A stretch of 64,000 bases of DNA from Nostoc sp. CHAB 5834 (GTDB lineage Bacteria; Cyanobacteriota; Cyanobacteriia; Cyanobacteriales; Nostocaceae). Location: the NCBI GenBank assembly GCA_020829485.1, contig JAIVFU010000030.1, forward strand, positions 1 through 64,000, given 5' to 3'. Below are positions 18,079-27,531 of the stretch, piece by piece. A model generated the notes under the pieces. It was not told where the DNA came from and did not search any database. It saw nothing but the letters and a program-made list of their open reading frames with translations. Position 1 is the first letter of the stretch, and every line of letters starts with the position of its first letter. Both the position numbers and the translations under genes were made by a program.

Positions 18079-19542
18079 TTAAGATGTGGCTTTAGCAGGT
18101 TCGCAAAGTGTGGTAATTATTTCAGGAATCACTTGATTCAAGTTTCCAGCCCCCAAAAACAGCGCCAAGTCTCCTGGGCGTAGTGTTTGCAGCAAGTATT
18201 CACACACTGAGGGTAAAGTTGGTTGATAAACTACAGAAGAATGCTGTTTAGCAATTTCCGCCGCTAGATGTTCACCAGTAATTTGTCCTAAATTGGGTTC
18301 ACCTGCACTGTAAATATCAGTCAGTACAACCAAATCAGCATGGGTAAAGGAATCGGCAAATTCTTCTAAAAAGGTAAGTGTACGGCTATAGCGATGAGGT
18401 TGGAAAATGGCAACTACTCTTTGTCCTGGTCTTGCTTGTAAGCGGGCTGCGGCAAGAGTAGCGCGAATCTCGCTAGGATGATGAGCATAATCATCGATGA
18501 AGGTAATACCATCGACTTCACCCCGGAACTCAAAGCGGCGTCTTGCTCCCTCAAAGGTAGCGATACCTTTGGCAATTTCTCCAAATTCTAAGCCCAAGAC
18601 GCGACCAACAGCTACTGCTGCTAAGGCGTTACTGAGATTGTGCCGACTTAGCAGGCGTAACTTCAACACGCCCAAAGCTTTGCCTCTTTCCCAAACTAGA
18701 GCCGTGGTGCCATCAGCCCGATAATCAATATTAGTAACGCTGTAATCAGCGTCGGTATCTGAGTATAAGCTGTAGCTCAGGGTGGGTTGCAAGCGATCGC
18801 GCACTGTAGCACAGTCAATGCTACCTATTAACGTTTTACAACCCTTAGCAAATGTCTGGAAGATGTCAATGACTTCTTCTAATGTCTCGTAATGGTCTGG
18901 ATGATCGAGTTCAATATTGGTAATGATGCCAATCTCTGGAGCGTGTTTTACCAAGGAACCATCAGATTCATCTGCTTCGGCTACCAAATATTGGCTTTGT
19001 CCCAATCGAGCATTACCAGACCAAGCATTGACTTCGCCACCAACTAAAATCGTTGGGTCTAGGCCAGCTTCTAGAAGCATATAGCCAATCATGCTACTGG
19101 TTGTAGTTTTGCCGTGTGTTCCTGCCACTGCAATACTGTGGTAATCGGCAATTAAAGCTGCTAGTACATCTGAACGATGTAAAATTGGGCAACCTAATTC
19201 CAGCGCTGCTTTGTATTCTAAATTATTCGTGTTAATTGCAGTTGAACAAATAACTTGAGGCAGTATTGAGTTAGTAACAGTAGGTAATTCTTCTTGTGAA
19301 TTTAATACTTCTGCATTCGCTAATACTTGAGGCAGAAAGAATTCGAGATTGCTTGCCTCTTGTCTACCAAAAATATGAGCGCCGATAGATTCCAATTTGT
19401 GCGTAATATGGTTAGGACGAAGATCCGAACCTGATACTGGAAATTGACGCTTGGCGAGAACGTATGCCAGAGCAGACATACCTATACCACCAATGCCAAT
19501 GAAATGAAATGGTCTACCACTAAAATCTACAGAATTAGTCAT
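18079..19542 (-). CDS. murC: UDP-N-acetylmuramate--L-alanine ligase MurC
   Basis: 487 residues with the Mur-ligase layout: N-terminal UDP-binding FIGIGGIGMSALA, ATP P-loop AGTHGKTTTSSM, AEADESDGS, NIELDHPDHY, and C-terminal FIDDYAHHPSEI and FQPHRYSRT. It adds L-Ala to UDP-MurNAc with ATP. It is followed by murB, the usual cyanobacterial pair. It is full length with an unremarkable ATG start. Confidence 0.97.
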   Translation of the reverse strand: MTNSVDFSGRPFHFIGIGGIGMSALAYVLAKRQFPVSGSDLRPNHITHKLESIGAHIFGRQEASNLEFFLPQVLANAEVLNSQEELPTVTNSILPQVICSTAINTNNLEYKAALELGCPILHRSDVLAALIADYHSIAVAGTHGKTTTSSMIGYMLLEAGLDPTILVGGEVNAWSGNARLGQSQYLVAEADESDGSLVKHAPEIGIITNIELDHPDHYETLEEVIDIFQTFAKGCKTLIGSIDCATVRDRLQPTLSYSLYSDTDADYSVTNIDYRADGTTALVWERGKALGVLKLRLLSRHNLSNALAAVAVGRVLGLEFGEIAKGIATFEGARRRFEFRGEVDGITFIDDYAHHPSEIRATLAAARLQARPGQRVVAIFQPHRYSRTLTFLEEFADSFTHADLVVLTDIYSAGEPNLGQITGEHLAAEIAKQHSSVVYQPTLPSVCEYLLQTLRPGDLALFLGAGNLNQVIPEIITTLCEPAKATS

Positions 19543-19613
19543 TTCTTGCTCCTTTTACACCACACCACACCATAATCACAAATGACACGCGTATCATAAC
19601 AGGAATTTGATTT

Positions 19614-19835
19614 TTACCGTAACTGTCCCTTAATCATGTTTATGTTTGATGGCCAGATGATATTTATGCTCTGGTTTTGCTTGTTCAGAATGATTTTACC
19701 TTGGTTGGAGGTTTTTACTATTTCTAAACTGTTTTTAAGATTATTCTGAAAATTTTGGTCGCATCGGGAAAGAAATTCTTGTAATGTCAAGTACATCTTT
19801 TTGGCTACCTTACTGGAATTGGCTACATCATACAT
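19614..19835 (-). CDS. Small hypothetical ORF (73 aa), uncertain
   Basis: An ORF of 73 codons lies between murC and nadD. The product is Asn/Lys/Ile-rich (NNLKNSLEIVKTSNQGKI) with no recognised domain, signal or membrane segment. No clear ribosome-binding site precedes the ATG. It may be genuine because the spacer has little else, but composition alone does not separate it from chance. No function is proposed. Confidence 0.25.
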   Translation of the reverse strand: MYDVANSSKVAKKMYLTLQEFLSRCDQNFQNNLKNSLEIVKTSNQGKIILNKQNQSINIIWPSNINMIKGQLR

Positions 19836-19944
19836 TGTTAGTAAAGCTGATTTTAAATTGCATCCAGTCTAGGCATGAATTGACTACAATAGTACATTGG
19901 TAATGAAACTATTTTTCAATTGCATAAAATCCACGCATAACTGG

Positions 19945-20571
19945 ATGCAGCAACTAGCAATTTTTGGTGGCACATTTGATCCAATTCATTGCGGACACCT
20001 GCTCGTAGCCGAGGGAGCTTTGCATCAAGTATCCCTTAAAAAGGTAATTTGGGTGCCATCCCGAAATCCTCCCCACAAACTAGCAGCTTTGTTTGAGCAT
20101 CGTGTGGGAATGCTGCAATTAGCCATAGAAGATAACCCAGCGTTTACTGTCTCACTAGTTGAGGCAAATCTCTCTGGGACAACTTATGCCATTAACACCC
20201 TGATAGACTTATCTGCTTCTTACCCAAATACTCACTGGTACTGGATCGTAGGCTTGGATACTTTCCAAACTTTACCCCGTTGGTACCGTGGACACGAACT
20301 AGCACAAATGTGTGATTGGTTAATAGCACCCCGACTGCTAGGTGGTGAGACTATAACTCAAAGCAAATTAATCTGCAAGCAAGTGGAGCAACAACTGAGG
20401 GAGCAGTTAGTTACCATTCACTGGCAACTCTTAGATATACCTTTAGTAGGAGTTTCGTCAAGTCTAATTCGCAAATATTGCCGCGAACGCCAGTCAATTC
20501 GTTATTTAGTCCCAGAATCGGTCAGATCATATATCACTAACAACAATCTCTACTCGAACAAATCTGAATAA
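19945..20571 (+). CDS. nadD: Nicotinate-nucleotide adenylyltransferase NadD
   Basis: 208 residues from ATG 19945 (MQQLAIFGGTFDPIHCGHLL); an in-frame ATG 48 bp upstream would add a non-homologous leader. The nucleotidyltransferase GGTFDPIHxGH motif is intact, followed by WVPSRNPPHK and the C-terminal SSSLIRK motif. It transfers AMP from ATP to nicotinate mononucleotide in NAD synthesis. It is separate from gap2, 110 bp downstream. Confidence 0.93.
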   Translation: MQQLAIFGGTFDPIHCGHLLVAEGALHQVSLKKVIWVPSRNPPHKLAALFEHRVGMLQLAIEDNPAFTVSLVEANLSGTTYAINTLIDLSASYPNTHWYWIVGLDTFQTLPRWYRGHELAQMCDWLIAPRLLGGETITQSKLICKQVEQQLREQLVTIHWQLLDIPLVGVSSSLIRKYCRERQSIRYLVPESVRSYITNNNLYSNKSE

Positions 20572-20687
20572 ATTATGTGTTTTTTTATTGATCTAACACT
20601 TTATGGTTAAAAGTGCCCCCCCCCTTTGCGATATGATTGGGGTCAACGATATCAACATATAAGCATAAATACAGAGGGCAAGACACT

Positions 20688-21701
20688 GTGATTAGAGTTG
20701 CAATCAACGGTTTCGGGCGGATTGGACGTAACTTTGCACGCTGCTGGGTGGGTAGAGAGAATAGTCAAATCGACCTTGTGGCTATTAATGACACTTCAGA
20801 CCCTAGAACCAATGCTCATCTGCTGAAGTATGACTCGATGCTAGGGAAGATCAAGGGTGCTGAGATTAGTGCCGATGATAACTCTATCATCGTTAACGGT
20901 AAGACCATTAAGTGTGTATCCGATCGCAACCCAGAAAACTTGCCCTGGAAAGATTGGGGAATTGACCTAATTATCGAAGCAACCGGGGTATTTACTAGCA
21001 AAGAAGGAGCGCTGAAGCATGTAAATGCTGGAGCCAAGAAAGTTCTGATTACCGCTCCTGGTAAAAACGAGGATGGCACTTTTGTGGTTGGTGTGAATCA
21101 TCACGACTATGACCACAACATACACCACATTATCAGTAACGCTAGCTGTACTACCAACTGCTTGGCACCAATCGCCAAGGTGTTGAACGATAAGTTTGGC
21201 ATCATCAAAGGAACAATGACTACCACCCATAGCTATACAGGTGACCAACGCTTGCTAGACGCTTCTCACCGGGATTTGCGACGGGCGAGGGCAGCAGCGA
21301 TAAACATTGTACCCACCTCTACTGGTGCAGCAAAAGCAGTGGCGCTGGTTATCCCAGACCTCAAAGGCAAACTAAATGGTGTTGCCTTGCGCGTACCTAC
21401 CCCGAACGTCTCAATGGTAGATTTCGTAGTTCAGGTTGAGAAGCGTACTATTACTGAAGAAGTTAACCAAGCTCTCAAAGATGCTGCCGAAGGCCCACTT
21501 AAAGGGATTTTGGACTACAGCGAACTAGAACTCGTATCCTCTGATTATCAAGGTAGTGATGCTTCTTCGATTGTCGATGCCAATTTGACTTTGGTCTTGG
21601 GTAATGACTTAGTAAAAGTTATGGCGTGGTATGACAACGAGTGGGGTTACAGCCAACGAGTTTTGGATTTGGCAGAATTAGTAGCCGAGAAGTGGCAATA
21701 A
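20688..21701 (+). CDS. gap2: Glyceraldehyde-3-phosphate dehydrogenase, Gap2 type
   Basis: 337 residues from GTG 20688, which follows AGAGGG at good spacing and gives the canonical [15 protein letters not shown] start; the ORF can be opened 17 codons earlier only with TTG and non-homologous sequence. The catalytic Cys is in [13 protein letters not shown], with His in [10 protein letters not shown] and [11 protein letters not shown] at the end. The [14 protein letters not shown] signature and overall pattern fit Gap2, the NAD(P)-using Calvin-cycle enzyme of cyanobacteria and plastids. It is a single-gene unit with a heptamer repeat downstream. Confidence 0.95.
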   Translation: MIRVAINGFGRIGRNFARCWVGRENSQIDLVAINDTSDPRTNAHLLKYDSMLGKIKGAEISADDNSIIVNGKTIKCVSDRNPENLPWKDWGIDLIIEATGVFTSKEGALKHVNAGAKKVLITAPGKNEDGTFVVGVNHHDYDHNIHHIISNASCTTNCLAPIAKVLNDKFGIIKGTMTTTHSYTGDQRLLDASHRDLRRARAAAINIVPTSTGAAKAVALVIPDLKGKLNGVALRVPTPNVSMVDFVVQVEKRTITEEVNQALKDAAEGPLKGILDYSELELVSSDYQGSDASSIVDANLTLVLGNDLVKVMAWYDNEWGYSQRVLDLAELVAEKWQ

Positions 21702-21702
21702 T

Positions 21703-21735
21703 TAGTCATTAGTCATTAGTCGTTAGTCATTAGAA
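21703..21735. repeat. Short tandem repeat, heptamer AGTCATT
   Basis: Four to five AGTCATT/AGTCGTT units lie between gap2 and the convergent thiL. Confidence 0.85.
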
Positions 21736-21762
21736 AAATAACAAAGGACAAATGACAAAGGA

Positions 21763-22824
21763 CTATTGACCAAAATGTTGAAATCCCTGGCTAAGACTTA
21801 GAACTTGGTCAGGGAATTTTTTTTGTTCGTCGTGCAATACTACTGTTGATCCCGAAGTAATGCTACCCACGATCGCAGCACCTTCACCAAGATGTTGTAC
21901 TAAGGCTAATGCTAACTCTTGTGGCAAGCACAGCACTAATTCAAAGTCTTCGCCACCATATAGAGCATATTCCAGCGCTTGCTCTTGTGTCAGCCAATGG
22001 TTAAAAGTTTTTGGTACAGGAATTTCTCTTCGTTCTAAGACAGCGCCAACACCACTGGCGCGGCAAATTTGAATAATCGCATCTGCCAAACCATCGCTGC
22101 TATCCATCCCAGCAATGGGGAGTTGGGAGTTAGGAGTAGAGACGCGATTAATCGCGTCTGTACAGGAGTTAGGAGTTAAGATTTTCCAGAGGATTGGTAA
22201 GACATCTAATCGTGGCTGTGGGCGTTGGTGGGCGCGGATTAGAGCCGTGCGTTCTGCATCTTTGAGGTTCTGTCCTAATTCGGGATGCAAGAGCAGTTCT
22301 AAGCCAGCTCTTGAGGCTCCATGAAAGCCTGTAACAACGATCGCATCTCCTACGACAGCAGCAGAACGGCGGATAATTTGACTAGGGTTAACTTGACCAA
22401 AAGCGGTAATTGCCAGAGTAGTTACAGGCGATCGCACGACATCACCCCCAACAATTGAGGTATTGTATTTTTGCAGGGATTCTGTCATTCCCTGGTACAA
22501 TCGCTCAACCCAACTTACCCTAACTTCACCGGGAAGTCCCAACCCGACGGTAATTCCCAATGGGGAAGCGCCCATTGCTGCTAAATCTGATAAATTGGCA
22601 GCAGCAGCCCGCCAACCAGCATCTTCTGGCGAAGTGGTGACATTGCTAAAATGCACGCCATCAACCAGTACATCTGTAGTCACTACCAAAGATTTGCCTG
22701 GTGCAGTTTCAAGTACTGCTGCATCATCGCCGATAATTTCTGGAGGACAGAAGCGCTGCAATCTTTCTAAAAGACCTTGTTCACCAATGTCTTTTACTTG
22801 TTGAGAAAATAACTCACTGTTCAC
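21763..22824 (-). CDS. thiL: Thiamine-monophosphate kinase ThiL, with repeat insertion
   Basis: About 353 residues; ThiL is usually ~330. It phosphorylates thiamine phosphate to thiamine diphosphate. Motifs: GDDAAVLE, TTDVLVDGVHF, NLSDLAAMGA, VGGDVVRS, AGMDSSDGLADAI and YGGEDFEL. Between the LPILWKIL and IAGMDSSDGL segments about 20 extra residues (including TDAINRVSTPN) are encoded by a palindromic repeat inserted in frame. The start is given as GTG 22824 (VNSELFSQQ); a TTG seven codons earlier is also open. All catalytic segments remain, so the protein may still work. Confidence 0.88.
   Translation of the reverse strand: MNSELFSQQVKDIGEQGLLERLQRFCPPEIIGDDAAVLETAPGKSLVVTTDVLVDGVHFSNVTTSPEDAGWRAAAANLSDLAAMGASPLGITVGLGLPGEVRVSWVERLYQGMTESLQKYNTSIVGGDVVRSPVTTLAITAFGQVNPSQIIRRSAAVVGDAIVVTGFHGASRAGLELLLHPELGQNLKDAERTALIRAHQRPQPRLDVLPILWKILTPNSCTDAINRVSTPNSQLPIAGMDSSDGLADAIIQICRASGVGAVLERREIPVPKTFNHWLTQEQALEYALYGGEDFELVLCLPQELALALVQHLGEGAAIVGSITSGSTVVLHDEQKKFPDQVLSLSQGFQHFGQ
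22118..22177. repeat. Palindromic repeat inserted in frame in thiL
   Basis: GGAGTTAGGAGTAGAG flanks AGACGCGATTAATCGCGTCT (22140-22159), and GGAGTTAGGAGTTAAG follows. The core is identical to the intergenic copies at 15832-15851 and 23511-23530. It adds a multiple of three, so the reading frame is kept. Confidence 0.85.
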
Positions 22825-22913
22825 AATCGGTTTTCCGTGTTGCAAAATTACGAAGAAAACTGATGATTTGTTTTACTGTTTAAAATAGGGGTATCGTCTA
22901 GGAGGCAGTTGGA

Positions 22914-23522
22914 ATGGTAACAACACCAGTAACCAGCATCACATTTGAGGAGTACTTAACCTATGATGATGGTAGCGATTTTCATTATGAATTGGTGGAT
23001 GGGAAGCTAGAGCTAATGAACCCACCAACTATTGAACATTTTCTGATTGTCGATTTTTTGGATACTGCCTTGAAAGCAGAAATCAAACGTTGTAACTCTA
23101 CTTGGCTGTGTTTTCGGGAAAGTGGGGTGAGAACGGGTAGAAATAAATCTAGGTTGACTGATTTATGTGTTGTGACACTAGAGCAAGCCAGGGAATTGTT
23201 GAATACCTCAGCAGTATTTCAGTCAGCGCCGTTACTAATTGTCGAGGTGGTCAGTCCAGAGTCGGTGAAACGGGATTATCGCCATAAGCGATCTGAATAT
23301 GCGGCCTTAGAGGTTCCTGAATATTGGATTGTAGATCCTCTAGAAGGGAAGATTTCGGTGTTATTACTGGAAGATGGATTTTACGAAGAAACAGTTTTTA
23401 CTGCTAATCAGCAAATTGTATCACGGACTTTTCCAGAATTAGCGATACCTTCGGCACACTTCGTGAACGCAGTTGATCAGATATTCACCGCCGGAAATCT
23501 GAATCAGGGGAGACGCGATTAA
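22914..23522 (+). CDS. Uma2 family endonuclease (DUF820)
   Basis: 202 residues; ATG 22914 follows AGGAGG at good spacing. It has the PD-(D/E)XK-like DUF820 fold: YELVDGKLELM near residue 25, LTDLCVVT, LLIVEVVSPESVKRDYRHKRSEYAALEVPEYWIVDP. The family is hugely expanded in filamentous cyanobacteria and its biological role is unsettled (nuclease by fold, often linked to mobile DNA). The C-terminus (NLNQGRRD) runs into a palindromic repeat, so the native end may have been altered by repeat insertion. It is one of four Uma2 genes in the window. Confidence 0.88.
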   Translation: MVTTPVTSITFEEYLTYDDGSDFHYELVDGKLELMNPPTIEHFLIVDFLDTALKAEIKRCNSTWLCFRESGVRTGRNKSRLTDLCVVTLEQARELLNTSAVFQSAPLLIVEVVSPESVKRDYRHKRSEYAALEVPEYWIVDPLEGKISVLLLEDGFYEETVFTANQQIVSRTFPELAIPSAHFVNAVDQIFTAGNLNQGRRD

Positions 23523-23530
23523 TCGCGTCT
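23511..23530. terminator. 20-bp palindrome at convergent gene junction
   Basis: AGACGCGATTAATCGCGTCT is a perfect palindrome. It overlaps the 3' end of the Uma2 gene and faces the convergent cyclophilin gene. Same repeat family as 15820-15863 and 22118-22177. Confidence 0.7.
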
Positions 23531-23561
23531 GTACAAGAATTATTCTCCCCCTGCTCTCTTC

Positions 23562-24668
23562 TTATGCTGCTTGTGGCTCAATCAGATTTTCTATTCCTTG
23601 AACGACTTTTGCCGATTCAATTTTGTCACCCGCCTTCAGTTTATCCAAAACTTCCTTGCCTTCGGTGAGATAGCCAAAAACGGCATAACGACCATCTAAT
23701 AGGTTGCGTCCGGCGGGGGTAAGTTCTGGTTCAAACAAAAAGAAGAAGAATTGTGAAGAACCACCATTTACTTCACTTTCGGGACGAGCCATTACTACTG
23801 CACCAAAAGCAGAGAAAGGCAGAACTGGCATATCAACGTAACGACCAGCTTCTTCTAGAGTAATGCCATAAGTAGGTGCTTTATCACCCTGAACTAAAAC
23901 TTCTAAGGGTATAGCGCGATATTTGCCCGTTTTTGGATCAATAAAACCTACGTCTTTACCTTCTGGATCTCCAGTTTGCAGAAAGTAAGATTCTTCAGAA
24001 CGGCTAAATTCTAAGCCATTATAAAAACCCCTCTGCACCAAATCTACAAAATTACCAGCAGTGACAGGGGCACTATAACCATCTACTACCAGGGTCAAAT
24101 CGCCTTTGTTAGTTTTGATTTCTACTGTGGCACGACCTTTAAGTTGTGGCAGGTTACTGTACTCAGTAGGTACTTCAAAGGGGAATTGTTTCACCATTGA
24201 CTCTTCTAGCCCAGTAACGAGATTCAAAAGTTTGCCTCTCTCTTGCAGAATTTGTTCTTTATCTTTACTCTTCGCCAATTCTTCTAATTTACCCACCCCA
24301 GATTTCAACTCGGTAATCCAAGCTTCGGCTTGGGGTTGGCGTTCTTCGGGAACGCTTGTTAAGATTTGGGAGGGTTTATCGAGAATTCGGGATGCTTTGC
24401 TGATGTCCTTGGAAATAGCACTCCACCGCCGATTCGCCCGGAGTTGGGCAGAGATGTCCTCTAAACTGGCTTGTAGTTGCCGTACAGGTTTGTTATCTAT
24501 CGGGAGTGCATACCGCAACAAAGCCTTGCCGTCGGTAATTGCATTGCCGGATGGGAGTGCGGCGCTACTGGAGGGAGTCCACCCAGCTGTAGTTATGCCT
24601 AAAAATATTGTTACCAGCAGTATTGCCATTAGGCTGTTCTTCAGCCAGGATTTTAATAAGTTAAGCAT
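23562..24668 (-). CDS. Secreted cyclophilin-type peptidyl-prolyl isomerase
   Basis: 368 residues from ATG 24668 (an ATG 7 codons upstream is also in frame). It has an N-terminal signal/membrane segment (SLMAILLVTIFLGIT), an alpha-helical N-terminal half, and a C-terminal cyclophilin-like domain: VEIKTNKGDLTLVVDGYSAP, NFVDLVQRGFYNGLEFSR, FGAVVMARPESEVNGGSSQFFFFL and GRYAVFGYLTEG. This two-part layout resembles the thylakoid-lumen cyclophilins related to plant TLP40. It likely catalyses prolyl isomerisation in the lumen or periplasm. Confidence 0.85.
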   Translation of the reverse strand: MLNLLKSWLKNSLMAILLVTIFLGITTAGWTPSSSAALPSGNAITDGKALLRYALPIDNKPVRQLQASLEDISAQLRANRRWSAISKDISKASRILDKPSQILTSVPEERQPQAEAWITELKSGVGKLEELAKSKDKEQILQERGKLLNLVTGLEESMVKQFPFEVPTEYSNLPQLKGRATVEIKTNKGDLTLVVDGYSAPVTAGNFVDLVQRGFYNGLEFSRSEESYFLQTGDPEGKDVGFIDPKTGKYRAIPLEVLVQGDKAPTYGITLEEAGRYVDMPVLPFSAFGAVVMARPESEVNGGSSQFFFFLFEPELTPAGRNLLDGRYAVFGYLTEGKEVLDKLKAGDKIESAKVVQGIENLIEPQAA

Positions 24669-24750
24669 GGGATAACTCAAATGCAGCATTAAATTGTTGA
24701 CTGGACGTAACCCATCAATAATCTTCCCACGTTAAGGGCGGAGGATAAAT

Positions 24751-24880
24751 GACAAATACTTCTCTACGAGAGGCTGCGCCAACGACAACTCTTGGAGACG
24801 CTACGCGTTAGCGAAGCTTTCGCTTTAGCGATACGCTCAGTACAAATGACTAATGACTAATGACAAATGCCCAATGACGA
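24751..24880. repeat. Dispersed repeat plus heptamer run upstream of efp
   Basis: TTCTCTACGAGAGGCTGCGC, an inverted ACGCTACGCGTTAGCG / CGCTTTAGCGATACG stretch and then AATGACTAATGAC heptamers fill the gap between the divergent cyclophilin and efp genes. The CTCTACGAGAGGCTACGCC-type unit also occurs at 38594-38650 (minus) and 63395-63445. Confidence 0.7.
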
Positions 24881-24931
24881 CCCTAGAAGGGTACAATAAA
24901 TGCCGATTGTCTTCCAAAATTTGAAAGTTTC

Positions 24932-25489
24932 ATGATCTCCAGTAACGACTTTCGACCCGGTGTTTCAATTGTATTAGATGGGTCTGTATGGCGAGTGCTA
25001 GAATTCCTGCACGTCAAGCCAGGCAAAGGTTCCGCTTTTGTCCGAACTAAGTTAAAAAATGTGCAGAGTGGCAGCGTGATGGAAAAAACGTTCCGAGCTG
25101 GGGAAACTGTGCCCCAAGCTAGTCTAGAAAAAAGCACGATGCAGCATACCTATAAAGAGGGCGATGAGTACGTCTTTATGGATATGGAAACCTACGAAGA
25201 AGGCAGATTGACCCGCGCACAGATTGGCGATCGCGTCAAATACCTGAAGGAAGGTATGGAAGCTGAAGTTATTAAGTGGGGCGACCAGGTGCTAGGAGTA
25301 GAATTGCCTAAGTCTGTGGTTCTGGAAATTATACAAACAGATCCAGGTTTAAAAGGTGACACTGCTACCGGTGGCTCAAAACCCGCGACTCTAGAAACTG
25401 GTGCAGTTGTGATGGTTCCTTTGTTTATTTCTCAAGGAGAACGCATCAAAGTTGATACCCAAGAAGATAAGTATATCAGCAGGGAATAA
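24932..25489 (+). CDS. efp: Elongation factor P
   Basis: 185 residues, normal length. It stimulates peptide-bond formation at polyproline stretches. Start [18 protein letters not shown]; the modification loop is [10 protein letters not shown] with Lys in the usual position, then FRAGE, the [16 protein letters not shown]1-like segment and the C-terminal [20 protein letters not shown]. It is followed after 109 bp by accB on the same strand, a conserved cyanobacterial pair. Confidence 0.97.
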   Translation: MISSNDFRPGVSIVLDGSVWRVLEFLHVKPGKGSAFVRTKLKNVQSGSVMEKTFRAGETVPQASLEKSTMQHTYKEGDEYVFMDMETYEEGRLTRAQIGDRVKYLKEGMEAEVIKWGDQVLGVELPKSVVLEIIQTDPGLKGDTATGGSKPATLETGAVVMVPLFISQGERIKVDTQEDKYISRE

Positions 25490-25598
25490 CTTTCATCTCT
25501 ACGAAGATGCTTGTTCCCGATGGAAATCCCTACATAGGGATTTAATCCCTGCCACACTTAAGATACTCATTTACGGATAGGTCGAGGTAATAAAAACT

Positions 25599-26156
25599 GT
25601 GCCATTGGACTTTAATGAAATCCGCCAACTACTGGCAACTATCGCCCAAACAGATATTGCAGAAGTCATACTCAAAAGCGATGATTTTGAACTAACAGTC
25701 CGTAAGGCTGTGAGCGTCAGCAATCAGATGTTGTCGGTAGGTCAAGCGACCTTCGGCGGTGTGGTGGGTTCTGGCTCGACATCGGGTTCATCTGGGGGAA
25801 ACCAGGTGAACGCGAGTCAGGTAACGGAGGTGTCCACATCTCGTGTGTTTGAGAATACTGGTACTAGCACACAATTGCAGTTGTCAGTAAATTCTTCCTC
25901 AATCATTGATCAGAGATTAGTAGAAGTGCCTTCCCCAATGGTGGGAACGTTTTATCGCGCTCCTGCGCCTGGGGAAGCGGCATTTGTGGAAGTGGGCGAT
26001 CGCATCCGCAAGGGTCAAACTGTCTGTATCATTGAAGCCATGAAGCTGATGAATGAAATCGAAGCCGAAGTCTCTGGACAGGTGATGGAAATTCTTCTGC
26101 AAAATGGCGACGCTGTAGAATATGGTCAACCTTTGATGCGAATTAACCCTGATTAA
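25599..26156 (+). CDS. accB: Biotin carboxyl carrier protein of acetyl-CoA carboxylase
   Basis: 185 residues starting with GTG 25599 (PLDFNEIRQLLATI). A variable Ser/Gly-rich linker connects the N-terminal helix to the biotinyl domain: VPSPMVGTFYRAPAPGEAAF, then IEAMKLMNEIEAE with biotinylated Lys in AMKLM and GQPLMRI at the end. It carries biotin for the first step of fatty-acid synthesis. It lies directly downstream of efp. Confidence 0.96.
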   Translation: MPLDFNEIRQLLATIAQTDIAEVILKSDDFELTVRKAVSVSNQMLSVGQATFGGVVGSGSTSGSSGGNQVNASQVTEVSTSRVFENTGTSTQLQLSVNSSSIIDQRLVEVPSPMVGTFYRAPAPGEAAFVEVGDRIRKGQTVCIIEAMKLMNEIEAEVSGQVMEILLQNGDAVEYGQPLMRINPD

Positions 26157-26231
26157 GTATTAATCTATATATGAAATGAGTCATCCTAAATGAGTCATCG
26201 TTAAAACTTCAGTCCTTGCGGGTTAATCCTG

Positions 26232-26579
26232 ATGAAACAAACGTTGCCTTTACCGCCAGAAGTGGTGCAACAAGTAGCTGAATACTTCAGTCTGTTAAGT
26301 GAGCCGATGCGCCTGCGGCTGCTCCACTTATTACGGGATGAAGAAAAATGCGTGCAAGAGTTGGTAGAGGCAACACAGACTTCTCAGGCAAATGTGTCAA
26401 AACACCTGAAGGTAATGTGGCAAGCAGGTATCCTTAGCCGCCGCAGTGAAGGAACTTGCGCCTATTACCGGGTGGAAGATGAAATGATTTTTGATTTGTG
26501 TAATCGGGTTTGCGATCGCCTTGCCACAAGGTTAGAACAGCAAGCCCGTAATTTTCGTGTGTTAAATAGTAAACGTTAG
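26232..26579 (+). CDS. ArsR/SmtB-family transcriptional regulator
   Basis: 115 residues, a winged-helix repressor: LLSEPMRLRLLHLLRDEEKCVQEL, TQTSQANVSKHLKVM (recognition helix) and GILSRRSEGTCAYYRV. Isolated Cys residues are present at KCVQEL, GTCAYY, DLCNRVCDR; the Cys near the DNA-binding helix and the C-terminal CNRVC could bind metal or act as redox switches, but no standard metal site was identified. Target genes are not obvious; it is 76 bp downstream of accB on the same strand. Confidence 0.87.
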   Translation: MKQTLPLPPEVVQQVAEYFSLLSEPMRLRLLHLLRDEEKCVQELVEATQTSQANVSKHLKVMWQAGILSRRSEGTCAYYRVEDEMIFDLCNRVCDRLATRLEQQARNFRVLNSKR

Positions 26580-26580
26580 G

Positions 26581-26633
26581 TCATTTGTCCTTTGTCATTT
26601 GTCCTTTGCTAATGACTAATGACTAATGACTAA
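26581..26633. repeat. Short tandem repeats (CATTTGTCCTTTGT and AATGACT units)
   Basis: CATTTGTCCTTTGTCATTTGTC then three AATGACT units lie between the ArsR gene and the convergent GerMN gene. Confidence 0.85.
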
Positions 26634-27247
26634 AGCGAATAATTTTTCTGAAAGCTTTCACGAGTTAGTGGCTGTTGTAACTCTACACCTTCACCACCTA
26701 AAACATCTAACGGTTTGCCATTCACGTCAATGTAGACTTTGGCTTTGGGATTTAAAGTTGTCGCAGTATAAACAACTTGTCCCACGCGACCCATCATTGA
26801 TGTGCTTCCACCACCACTGGTAAAATCTTCAGATAAATTAACGTGAACTTCGTCATTTTCCGCCTTCAGCCCCAAAAGTTTGGTTCCTTTGGGGATGGTT
26901 GTGGAATCTGTCCCTTCTGTTGGGCCTGCCAATAAACTTTGGAAAGCTGCTTCTAAAGGCTGGTTGGCTTGTATAGAAGCGACTTTAATCGGCTGGGGGA
27001 CTAAAGTAACATTTTTATCCGTTGGTTTTAGCCAATAAACGTTAGGGGTTTGCTCATTAGCTGGCTGCCTAGTTGATGGCTGTGCTGGCTGTTCGATGCG
27101 CCCAGAGGGGTTTGATGGTGTGGGTATATTGCTGGATTGTGAAGTAAACCAAGCTACGCCGCCACCCACTGCTACAACCACTGCTGACACGGCTGCAATT
27201 GCGCCTGAAGAAATACGATTAGATCCTTGTTGGCCTTTCATGTTCAA
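26630..27247 (-). CDS. GerMN-domain protein
   Basis: 205 residues with an N-terminal membrane anchor (GAIAAVSAVVVAVGGGVAWF), a Pro/Ser/Gln-rich linker and a C-terminal GerMN domain: VYWLKPTDKNVTLVPQ, AAFQSLLAGPTEG, TTIPKGTKLLG, EVHVNLSEDF and VGQVVYTATTLN. In cyanobacteria such proteins are envelope-associated and of unknown function; the domain is named from Bacillus spore germination proteins and related lipoproteins. Single gene. Confidence 0.85.
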   Translation of the reverse strand: MNMKGQQGSNRISSGAIAAVSAVVVAVGGGVAWFTSQSSNIPTPSNPSGRIEQPAQPSTRQPANEQTPNVYWLKPTDKNVTLVPQPIKVASIQANQPLEAAFQSLLAGPTEGTDSTTIPKGTKLLGLKAENDEVHVNLSEDFTSGGGSTSMMGRVGQVVYTATTLNPKAKVYIDVNGKPLDVLGGEGVELQQPLTRESFQKNYSL

Positions 27248-27531
27248 AACCTTCCTGACTGAGGGCTGATATGGTAATTATGTGAGGAGCAGCCTGGTTA
27301 AGGACGATACTTATAACTGAAGAGTTTCCCGCTACCTGGAGGAGGCGATTATTTTTAATTCTGCAAGTCCCTGATTTAATTTTAGAATTTATATTTCTAG
27401 TTCGTCACCTGCCAAATTATGTAAATCTCTTTCTTTTTGGAGATGATTAAATTTACAACGCAGAGGAACGCTAAGGAAAACGCAGAGGAACGCTAAGGAA
27501 AGTATTGATTCCTCTGCGTAACTGTTGAGGT

